A program made the position numbers and the translations under genes. DNA of 64,000 bases from Actinomycetes bacterium (GTDB lineage: Bacteria > Actinomycetota > Acidimicrobiia > Acidimicrobiales > RAAP-2), in assembly GCA_021784205.1 (NCBI GenBank), contig JAJXTB010000001.1:30589-94588 (forward strand). The letters run 5' to 3'. A model generated the notes under the pieces. That model searched no databases and had not been told where the DNA came from. It saw nothing but the letters and a program-made list of their open reading frames with translations. Positions 54,593 through 60,814 of the stretch are shown here, piece by piece. The first letter of the stretch is position 1. Each line of letters begins with the position of its first letter.

Positions 54593-55647
54593 CGTCGCGC
54601 CGTCGCTTTGTGCATGGGCATCCCCTCGAGATCGGCGAGCGCCTCGATGGTCGGCGCCAAGCGCGCCAGCCCCTCCTCGCTCACCCGCTGAATCGTGACC
54701 GCCTTCATATACGTCTCCAGTCCGAGCCCGCCGGTCGAACGGGCCCAGCCACCCGTGGGCAGCACGTGGTTGCCACCCGTGGCGTAGTCACCGGCCGGCA
54801 CGGGCGCGAACGGGCCGACGAACACCGCGCCCGCGTTCCGGATCCGCCCGGCGAGCGACTCGGCCCGCGGGCCGAGCAGCGCCACGTGCTCGGCGGCGTA
54901 GTCCTCGACGGCCGCGAGCGCGGCCTCGAGGTCGTCACCGACGCGCACGACGAAGGCCCGCGAGTCCGGTCCGTGCTCCATCTGCGCGTCGAGTTCCTGT
55001 TGAATCAGCCTCTCGTCGACCCCCTCGTCGGCGACGACGACGACCTCGCTCGGCCCCGCCGGCAAGTCGATCGCGACGTCGCGACTCACGAGCAGCTTGG
55101 CGGTGTTGACCGCGCCGCCGCCGGGTCCCACGATCTTGTCGACGGCGGCGATCGACGCCGTCCCGTAGGCCATGGCGGCGATCGCCTGCGCGCCACCGAT
55201 GGCCCACACCTCGTCGATGCCGAGCAGCGCCGCCGCCGCGGCCACGGCGGCCGCGCCGCGCGGCGGGGTGCAGACGACGATGCGCTCCACTCCTGCCTCG
55301 CGGGCCGGTATCGCGGTCATGATCAGTGACGAGACGAGTCCGCTCGGCACGTAGATCCCCACCGATCGCAGCGGGACCCAGCGGCGCTCGAGGCTCACGC
55401 CGGGCGACACCTCGAGTTCGATGTCCGCGGGGCGTTGGGCCCGGTGCCAGGTCGCGACGGACTCGGCCGCGCTGAGGATCGCGGCGGTGGGCACGTCGCC
55501 GTAGGCCCGCGCACGTTCGGGCGCGCTCCACTCGACGCCGTCGAGGCGTCGGGACCACTCGACGAGCGCGGCGTCGCCGCGCTCGCGCACGTCGGCCACG
55601 ATCTGCTCGATCGTGAACTGCTCCTTGGTCTGAACGGGACGACTCAC
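54589..55647 (-). CDS. hisD: Histidinol dehydrogenase, compact form
   Basis: 352 residues, about 80 fewer than usual. Catalytic residues are intact: Zn ligands Gln222, His225, Asp287 and His346, and the pair Glu253-His254. Asp287 to His346 is 59 residues, as in E. coli (360 to 419), but His225 to Glu253 is only 28 against 64, so one internal segment is missing; the N-terminus is also short. It oxidises histidinol to histidine with two NAD+. The ATG overlaps the hisG stop. Confidence 0.92.
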   Translation of the reverse strand: MSRPVQTKEQFTIEQIVADVRERGDAALVEWSRRLDGVEWSAPERARAYGDVPTAAILSAAESVATWHRAQRPADIELEVSPGVSLERRWVPLRSVGIYVPSGLVSSLIMTAIPAREAGVERIVVCTPPRGAAAVAAAAALLGIDEVWAIGGAQAIAAMAYGTASIAAVDKIVGPGGGAVNTAKLLVSRDVAIDLPAGPSEVVVVADEGVDERLIQQELDAQMEHGPDSRAFVVRVGDDLEAALAAVEDYAAEHVALLGPRAESLAGRIRNAGAVFVGPFAPVPAGDYATGGNHVLPTGGWARSTGGLGLETYMKAVTIQRVSEEGLARLAPTIEALADLEGMPMHKATARR

Positions 55648-56501
55648 GGCACCATCCGTTCCACGGGCAGCGTGAGGATCGAACTCGCGCCGCAGGCCTC
55701 CAGTTTGGGCAAGAGCGACCAGATGTCGGCCGCCGGGACGAGCGCGTGCACCGCCACGACCCCGGGTGTGGCGAGGTCCATGACCGTCGGCGATCCCTGG
55801 GTCGGCAACAGCGCCGTCAGTTCGGACAGGCGGCTCTTGGCCACGTTGCAGAGCAGGTACCGATTGGCCCGGGCGTTGGTGACGCTCCCGAGCACCGTCG
55901 TGAGGACCTTGCGGGCCAGGATGTCTTCCGATCCACGGCGTCCGATCAGCACGGCCTCGGACTCGAAGATCGTGCCGATCGAGCGCAGCCCGTTCGTGCG
56001 CAGGGTGCTGCCCGTCGAGACGAGGTCGATGATCGCGTCAGCGAGCCCGAGCCGCGGCGAGATCTCCACCGCGCCGCCGACGCGCACCACCTCGGCGTCG
56101 ATCCCCCGTTCGGCGAGGAACGACGACGCGATGCGCGGGTGCGACGTCGCGATGCGCCGGCCCTTCAGATCCTCGATGCCCACGGCACCGTCCTCGAGGG
56201 GAACGGCCGCCTGCAGCGAGCATTTGCCAAAGCCCAGGCGCAACAGCACCTCGACGTTGCACTGGCGCTCGTCGATCAGGTCGAGGCCGGTGATCCCGCA
56301 GTCGACGACGCCGTCTTGGACGTATTCGGGCACGTCGTCGGCGCGCACGAACAACAGGTCGATGTCCGCGTTGCGACAGTGTGACTGCAGAACGCGCTCG
56401 CCCGGCTCCTGGGGGTCGACCCCGCTCGCCTCGAGCAGCGTCCACGACGGCTCGCGCAGACGGCCCTTGCTCGGCAGGGCGAGGGTGAGTCGGCGGTTCA
56501 T
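55644..56501 (-). CDS. hisG: ATP phosphoribosyltransferase HisG, long form
   Basis: 285 residues from ATG 56499-56501, which overlaps the regulator gene's stop. L-A-L-P-S-K-G-R-L at the start, C-G-I-T-G-L-D and the PRPP loop D-L-V-S-T-G-S-T-L are typical. A C-terminal domain of about 75 residues marks the long form that carries its own feedback site and needs no HisZ; none is seen here. It catalyses the first, controlled step of histidine synthesis. Confidence 0.96.
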   Translation of the reverse strand: MNRRLTLALPSKGRLREPSWTLLEASGVDPQEPGERVLQSHCRNADIDLLFVRADDVPEYVQDGVVDCGITGLDLIDERQCNVEVLLRLGFGKCSLQAAVPLEDGAVGIEDLKGRRIATSHPRIASSFLAERGIDAEVVRVGGAVEISPRLGLADAIIDLVSTGSTLRTNGLRSIGTIFESEAVLIGRRGSEDILARKVLTTVLGSVTNARANRYLLCNVAKSRLSELTALLPTQGSPTVMDLATPGVVAVHALVPAADIWSLLPKLEACGASSILTLPVERMVP

Positions 56502-56812
56502 CGCCGCCCCCGACGCAGCACCACCGGGTAGCCGCCCTCGCCGTAGCGCAGCCAGTGCGCGACCCGGGTCACCGTCGCCGTCGACGCGCCCGTGCGCCGC
56601 GACACCTCGTGGTACGGCAGACCCTCGTCCACCAGCTTGGCCACCTGGAGCCGCTGGCCCATCGCGTCGAGCTCGTTGGTCGTGCACAGGTCGCGCAGGA
56701 ACGCCGCCACCGTGTCGGGGTCGCGCAGGCGCACGAACGCGTCGACCAGATCGTCGAAGCGCCCCGCCGTCTCCTCGTGCGCTTCGGCTGGAACCACCTT
56801 GCCACTTGTCAT
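56498..56812 (-). CDS. TrpR/YerC-family repressor at the head of the his operon (HisR-like)
   Basis: 104 residues. The TrpR/YerC/YecD family fold is visible: a helical dimer part with F-L-R-D-L-C-T-T-N-E-L-D-A-M-G-Q-R and a helix-turn-helix (Y-H-E-V-S-R-R-T-G-A-S-T-A-T-V-T-R-V). As first gene of the operon, followed by hisG with a four-base overlap, it is best read as a histidine-responsive repressor like HisR (YerC) of Firmicutes. TAGCAT six bases upstream of the ATG gives a leaderless start, so the operator must lie in the 30-base gap to hisA. Confidence 0.88.
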   Translation of the reverse strand: MTSGKVVPAEAHEETAGRFDDLVDAFVRLRDPDTVAAFLRDLCTTNELDAMGQRLQVAKLVDEGLPYHEVSRRTGASTATVTRVAHWLRYGEGGYPVVLRRGRR

Positions 56813-56842
56813 GCCAACATGCTAGCCTGCTACAACATTACT
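56813..56842. promoter_or_regulatory. Divergent hisR/hisA promoter region
   Basis: Only 30 bases separate the two start codons. The minus-strand -10 TAGCAT (56819-56824) overlaps a plus-strand TAGCCT (56823-56828). CAACAT occurs twice as a direct repeat (56815-56820 and 56833-56838). A repressor bound here could close both directions, putting hisA under the same control as the main operon. Confidence 0.55.
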
Positions 56843-57526
56843 ATGCAACTCATCCCAGCCGTCGACCTCCTCGGTGACTTCGCCGTCCGCCTCGACCAGG
56901 GCGACTACGACCGCGTCCTCTTTCGCCACCCGCTCGACGACTTCGTGACGCGAATCGTGTCGACGAACCCGCCGATGATCCACGTCGTCGACCTCGACGG
57001 GGCCCGTACGGGCGAGGCGCGCCTTGACGTAGTGCGCCGCTGCATCGAGCTCGCCGGCACGATCCCCGTTCAGGTCTCGGGAGGCCTTCGCACCGTGGAC
57101 GCCGCCTTCGCGGCGCTCGACGCCGGCGCGGCACGCGTCATCATCGGCTCAGCGGCTTGGGCCTCGCCCCACGCGCTGGGCGAGTTCGCCGACGCCCTCG
57201 GCGACCGGCTCCTGGTCGCCCTGGACGTGCGTGACGGGCGGATCTCGGTCCGGGGCTGGCTCGCCGACGGGGGCCTCAGAGTGGCCGACGCGCTCGAGCG
57301 ATGCGTCGACGAAGGCGTACGGCGCGTGCACGTCACCGCCATCGACCGTGACGGAACGATGCGCGGGCCCCTGCTCGACCTCTACGCGCAGGCGTGCGCG
57401 AGCGGCCTCGCGGTGGTCGCGGCCGGCGGCGTACGCAACGACGCCGACGTGGCAGCCTTGGCCGACCTGGGGTGTGAGGGTGCGATCATGGGCGTCGGGT
57501 ATCTGGCGCGTATTGGACTCGCCTAA
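56843..57526 (+). CDS. hisA: Phosphoribosylformimino-AICAR ribotide isomerase HisA
   Basis: 227 residues from ATG 56843. The barrel has the catalytic Asp in P-A-V-D-L-L, then Q-G-D-Y-D, V-S-G-G-L-R and the second Asp in A-I-D-R-D-G-T. It is read away from the other his genes, which is unusual because hisA normally sits beside hisH and hisF. Its promoter lies in the 30-base gap shared with hisR. It might equally be a PriA-type dual HisA/TrpF enzyme as in other actinobacteria, which this sequence alone does not settle. Confidence 0.94.
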   Translation: MQLIPAVDLLGDFAVRLDQGDYDRVLFRHPLDDFVTRIVSTNPPMIHVVDLDGARTGEARLDVVRRCIELAGTIPVQVSGGLRTVDAAFAALDAGAARVIIGSAAWASPHALGEFADALGDRLLVALDVRDGRISVRGWLADGGLRVADALERCVDEGVRRVHVTAIDRDGTMRGPLLDLYAQACASGLAVVAAGGVRNDADVAALADLGCEGAIMGVGYLARIGLA

Positions 57527-57702
57527 TCCGATTAAGACTGCCACCGCTAGTCATGAATTGAATTCTTTTTACCCTTGCAACGACTGCACTGTCGGCTTTT
57601 GCTATGCAAGGTATTTGATTAGCCTCTAATGACTTTTTCCCCTAATGATTGAAGCGAAATTACCGCGACAATGGGTATGTACCACCAAGGAAGGGGTTGA
57701 AT
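57527..57702. other. AT-rich intergenic region with a hairpin
   Basis: This 176-base gap is clearly AT-richer than its surroundings. CCTTGCA (57573-57579) and TGCAAGG (57605-57611) pair around an inner CGAC/GTCG stem, a possible hisA terminator. CTAATGA occurs twice further on. The last bases (AAGGAAGGGG) form the ribosome site of the next gene. No coding frame is seen. Confidence 0.5.
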
Positions 57703-58251
57703 ATGAAACGCAAGACGTTGGACCTGTTGTTGACCACACTGGGCGGTTTGCTCACGATCGTGCTCTTGGTAGCGGGCGCGTTCCTGATGTGGGGTTACCA
57801 ATTCGCGAACTCCACCGTCCACAATCAGTTGGCCGCGCAGAAGATCTACTTCCCGGCGAAGAACTCACCGGAGTTGCAGAACCCATTGATCAAGCCATAC
57901 CTGACGCCCTACGCCGGCCAACTGCTGACGACCGGCCGCCAGGCGGAGGTCTGGGCCGACCACTTCATCGCTGTGCATCTCCAGGAGATGACCGGAGGCA
58001 AGACCTACGCGCAGTTGAGCGCCGCGTCTCTCGCCGACCCGTCGAACACGGCACTCGCTAAGACTGTCCAGACGGTCTTCCAGGGTCAAACGCTGCGAGG
58101 GACGCTCCTCACGGCCTACGCCTTCTGGATGTTCGGCGTCATCGCCCTGTGGTCGGCAATCGCCATGTTCGTGCTGGCCCTGTTGATGTTGATTATCACC
58201 GGCTTCGGCTGGCGCCACTACCAAGCCGTCGGCCACGACGTGATGATCTAG
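57703..58251 (+). CDS. Two-helix membrane protein of unknown function
   Basis: 182 residues from ATG 57703, with AAGGAAGGGG upstream. One helix near the N-terminus (L-L-T-T-L-G-G-L-L-T-I-V-L-L-V) and one near the C-terminus (A-I-A-M-F-V-L-A-L-L-M-L-I-I) enclose an extracytoplasmic domain of about 110 residues with Y-F-P-A-K-N-S-P-E-L and Q-L-L-T-T-G-R-Q-A-E-V-W-A-D-H-F. Similar proteins are common in actinobacteria. Function unknown. Confidence 0.8.
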   Translation: MKRKTLDLLLTTLGGLLTIVLLVAGAFLMWGYQFANSTVHNQLAAQKIYFPAKNSPELQNPLIKPYLTPYAGQLLTTGRQAEVWADHFIAVHLQEMTGGKTYAQLSAASLADPSNTALAKTVQTVFQGQTLRGTLLTAYAFWMFGVIALWSAIAMFVLALLMLIITGFGWRHYQAVGHDVMI

Positions 58252-58259
58252 CGACCCTT

Positions 58260-58305
58260 CGGACCACGCCGCGAACCGAGGCCCCTTCAATCGCGGCGTG
58301 GTCCG
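58260..58305 (+). terminator. Terminator after the two-helix membrane protein
   Basis: Perfect 15-bp inverted repeat (58260-58274 and 58291-58305) with a 16-base loop, eight bases after the stop codon. Confidence 0.8.
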
Positions 58306-58393
58306 GTTCAACGCGACCCCCAGTGACGCCCGCGCCGCTGGGGGTCTAGTGGTGTCCGGAAGCAGGAACGGTATGGTGGGCCCTGGAGGGGAC

Positions 58394-59311
58394 ATGGCCA
58401 CCGGCACCTCGGACGACTCGGCTGCAGCAGGTTTCGAGACCTTCGCGTCGCACCGCGCCATCGTCGGGGCCATCGAGGTCCGTCGCGCGCTCCCCCAGCG
58501 CACGCACCGCACCGTTGGCGCGTGGTGCTTCGCTGACCACATGGGCCCGGCCGCGGTGACCGAGGAGCGGGGACTCGACGTCGGCCCGCACCCTCATACC
58601 GGGCTCGCGACCGTCACCTGGCTGATCGAGGGTGAGGCGGTCCACCGCGACAGTCTGGGCACCGAGCAGCTCATCCGACCGGGTCAGTTGAACCTCATGA
58701 ACGCCGGACACGGCGTCGCGCACGCCGAAGAGCCGACGGGCGCCTATCGGGGCACGCTCGAGGGCATCCAGCTCTGGATCGCCCAGCCCGAGCACACGCG
58801 CCACGGCGCGCGCGCCTTCGAGCACTACGACGAGCTGCCGCGGGTGGCGGTCGGCGCCAGCGAGGCGACGGTCCTCGTCGGTGCGGCGCTCGGCGCGACG
58901 AGCCCGGCGCGTCACGACACGCCGCTCGTCGGCCTCGACCTCGAGGTCCGCGGCCCGACCGAGATGCCCCTTAACCCCACCTTCGAGTACGGCGTCGTCG
59001 TGCTGCGAGGGAGCATCTCGATCGGCGGCTCGATCGTCGAGCCCGGCTCGCTCGCCTACTTCGCGCCCGGCGCCGATGAATGGCGACTCGACACGCGTGG
59101 TCCAGCCCGCGTGATCGTCCTCGGCGGCGAACCCTGGCCCGAGAGCATCATTATGTGGTGGAACTTCGTCGCCCGGGATCGCGACGAGTTGACGGCCGCC
59201 TACCTCGCCTGGGTGGAGCGCGACGAGCGCTACGGCACCGTCGCGAGTTCGCTCGCCGCCATTGACGCACCCGTCCCCTTCTGGCTCCACGGCGAGCGCG
59301 CGCCGGCCTGA
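58394..59311 (+). CDS. Pirin-family protein
   Basis: 305 residues from ATG 58394, with GGAGGGGAC directly before it. The N-terminal cupin has the metal-binding pattern H-P-H-T-G near residue 69 and H-G-V-A-H-A-E near residue 115; the Pirin_C domain follows. Pirins are iron-containing proteins of mixed function (quercetin dioxygenase activity or regulatory roles). It appears to be a single-gene unit between a terminator and the sulfur cluster's control region. Confidence 0.9.
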   Translation: MATGTSDDSAAAGFETFASHRAIVGAIEVRRALPQRTHRTVGAWCFADHMGPAAVTEERGLDVGPHPHTGLATVTWLIEGEAVHRDSLGTEQLIRPGQLNLMNAGHGVAHAEEPTGAYRGTLEGIQLWIAQPEHTRHGARAFEHYDELPRVAVGASEATVLVGAALGATSPARHDTPLVGLDLEVRGPTEMPLNPTFEYGVVVLRGSISIGGSIVEPGSLAYFAPGADEWRLDTRGPARVIVLGGEPWPESIIMWWNFVARDRDELTAAYLAWVERDERYGTVASSLAAIDAPVPFWLHGERAPA

Positions 59312-59484
59312 GCCACGCGGAATCCGCGGCTCGTCGAGGGTCGCCGCGGCGCTGTATGCACCCGTTCACTGACGGCCACGCCCTGGCGGCACCGTGTGGC
59401 GGCCCTCGGCGGCGCAGTCACCCTCATTTGTCGAATTAATACCACGGGCACCATGCAAATTTTTCTCCTATCGTTCGCATAGTT

Positions 59485-59500
59485 TGTGATTCTTTGCACA
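59485..59500. promoter_or_regulatory. CRP/FNR-type operator upstream of tusA
   Basis: TGTGA, six bases, then GCACA: nine of ten half-site positions match the CRP/GlxR consensus TGTGA-N6-TCACA. It lies about 85 bases before the tusA ATG within an AT-rich part of the 59312-59583 gap. That gap holds no gene. A TAGTTT (59480-59485) may be the -10 it overlaps. Confidence 0.5.
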
Positions 59501-59583
59501 AAGTCCCTCAACGGTGTTAAGCCTTGGCCGAGCGGGCACAGAGGTGCGTCCGCGAGATGCAGTAGCAACGTGAAGGAGTCGAC

Positions 59584-59841
59584 ATGACGATCACCCTGGA
59601 AGAGCTGCGAGACGTGACGGTAGCCGCCGTCGTTGACGCTCGCGGTACATCCTGCCCCGGACCGATCCTGGCCGCGAAGAAGGGCATTCCCGGCGTCGCC
59701 CCTGGTGAAGTGATGGAAGTCATGGCGACGGACTCGGGAACGCTTAAGGACCTGCCGGCCTGGTGCAAGAAGATGGGCCACGACTTCCTCGGGGTCATCG
59801 AAGAGCCCGGCTACCTGCGTCTCTTCCTTCGCAAGGCCTGA
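59584..59841 (+). CDS. tusA: TusA-family sulfur carrier protein
   Basis: 85 residues, normal for TusA. The sulfur-carrying Cys is Cys24 in R-G-T-S-C-P-G-P; the following P-I-L-A-A-K-K helix and G-E-V-M-E-V-M-A-T-D strand are typical. In sulfur oxidisers TusA passes sulfane sulfur between DsrE-type transferases, Dsr or sHdr complexes. AAGGAG precedes the ATG. The next gene follows after two bases, and dsrE2 and hdrA genes follow, so a role in sulfur energy metabolism is more likely here than tRNA thiolation. Confidence 0.93.
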   Translation: MTITLEELRDVTVAAVVDARGTSCPGPILAAKKGIPGVAPGEVMEVMATDSGTLKDLPAWCKKMGHDFLGVIEEPGYLRLFLRKA

Positions 59842-59843
59842 CG

Positions 59844-60275
59844 ATGGCCGACGCCGACCAGGACGGGTCCAAGGGACCCCGGATACTCGTCTTCTCGACG
59901 AACAACATCTCGGACCCGGGTATCGACCTCGCGGGCAGTCGCCACCTGCACTACCCCGCGACGGTGTTCACCGTCACGGTGCCCTGCTCGAGCGCCATCA
60001 AGCCCACCTGGATCCTGCACGCCTTCGAGAGCGGGTTCGACGGCGTCTTCATCGGCGCCGACGGCGACGAGTGCGCGTACCTGCCGGACTGCAACGCGCG
60101 GACCGCTCGAATTGCCACCGCCGCCCAGGAACTGATGAGCGAGGCCGGGTTCGAGCCCCAGCGCGTGATGATGGCGGCCCTCTGCTCGGTCTGCGCCGAG
60201 CCCTTCGTCAACCACATGCGCGAATTCACCGGGAAGATGGCCGCCCTCGGGCGCGTCGGCGTCCTGGCGTCCTGA
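59844..60275 (+). CDS. MvhD/FlpD-like iron-sulfur protein
   Basis: 143 residues. The MvhD domain pattern is present: D-L-A-G-S-R-H-L-H-Y-P (29-38), V-P-C-S-S (Cys48), D-G-V-F-I-G-A-D-G-D-E-C (Cys77), D-C-N (Cys83) and L-C-S-V-C (Cys114, Cys117). In methanogens MvhD carries a [2Fe-2S] cluster and links hydrogenase or formate dehydrogenase to HdrA. The first cysteine pair seen in MvhD is replaced here by S-T-N-N, so cluster ligation must differ. It lies between tusA and dsrE2 in the same operon. Confidence 0.82.
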   Translation: MADADQDGSKGPRILVFSTNNISDPGIDLAGSRHLHYPATVFTVTVPCSSAIKPTWILHAFESGFDGVFIGADGDECAYLPDCNARTARIATAAQELMSEAGFEPQRVMMAALCSVCAEPFVNHMREFTGKMAALGRVGVLAS

Positions 60276-60295
60276 GACCGTAGAAGGAGAGCGCA

Positions 60296-60778
60296 ATGGC
60301 TCAAATCGGCAAGAAGACGATCGTCCTGTTCAGCGGCGACCTCGACAAGGTGCTCGCCGCCTTCGTCATCGCGAACGGAGCGGCGGCCATGGGCGACGAC
60401 GTCACGATGTTCTTCACGTTCTGGGGGCTCAACGCCTTACGACGCGACGCCAAGACGGCCTCGCCCGGCAAGACGCCCCTGCAGCGCATGTTCGCGGCGA
60501 TGATGCCGCGCGGGCCAAAGAAGCTCGCGATGTCGCGCATGAACTTCGCCGGCGCCGGACCCGTGCTGATGAAGCGCATGATGCGCAAGAACAACGTGAT
60601 GTCGATCGACGAGATGATCGCGACCGCGAAAGAACAGGAAATCAAGATGATCGCCTGCACGATGTCAATGGACGTCATGGGCCTGCACGCCGACGAGCTG
60701 ATCGACGGCCTGGAGTTCGCCGGTGTCGCCACCTACCTCGGCGAGGCCGACGAGGCCAACGTCAACCTATTCATCTAA
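60296..60778 (+). CDS. DsrE2-type sulfurtransferase (DsrE/F/H superfamily)
   Basis: 160 residues, ATG 60296 with GAAGGAGA upstream. The start K-T-I-V-L-F-S-G-D-L-D-K-V, the F-F-T-F-W-G-L-N segment and the conserved Cys in I-A-C-T-M-S-M-D-V-M-G mark the DsrE2 branch, which is often membrane-associated; a Met-rich amphipathic middle (M-F-A-A-M-M-P, M-K-R-M-M-R) fits that. DsrE-type proteins exchange persulfide sulfur with TusA, encoded two genes upstream. Confidence 0.88.
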   Translation: MAQIGKKTIVLFSGDLDKVLAAFVIANGAAAMGDDVTMFFTFWGLNALRRDAKTASPGKTPLQRMFAAMMPRGPKKLAMSRMNFAGAGPVLMKRMMRKNNVMSIDEMIATAKEQEIKMIACTMSMDVMGLHADELIDGLEFAGVATYLGEADEANVNLFI

Positions 60779-60814
60779 GGCCCGAACGAACAATTCTGAG
60801 AGGTGGTACGCACA

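Noticed and set aside
59312..59583. Riboswitch or small RNA gene before tusA
   Set aside because: No conserved aptamer motif or long hairpin; only the CRP-like palindrome and AT-rich promoter sequence are seen.
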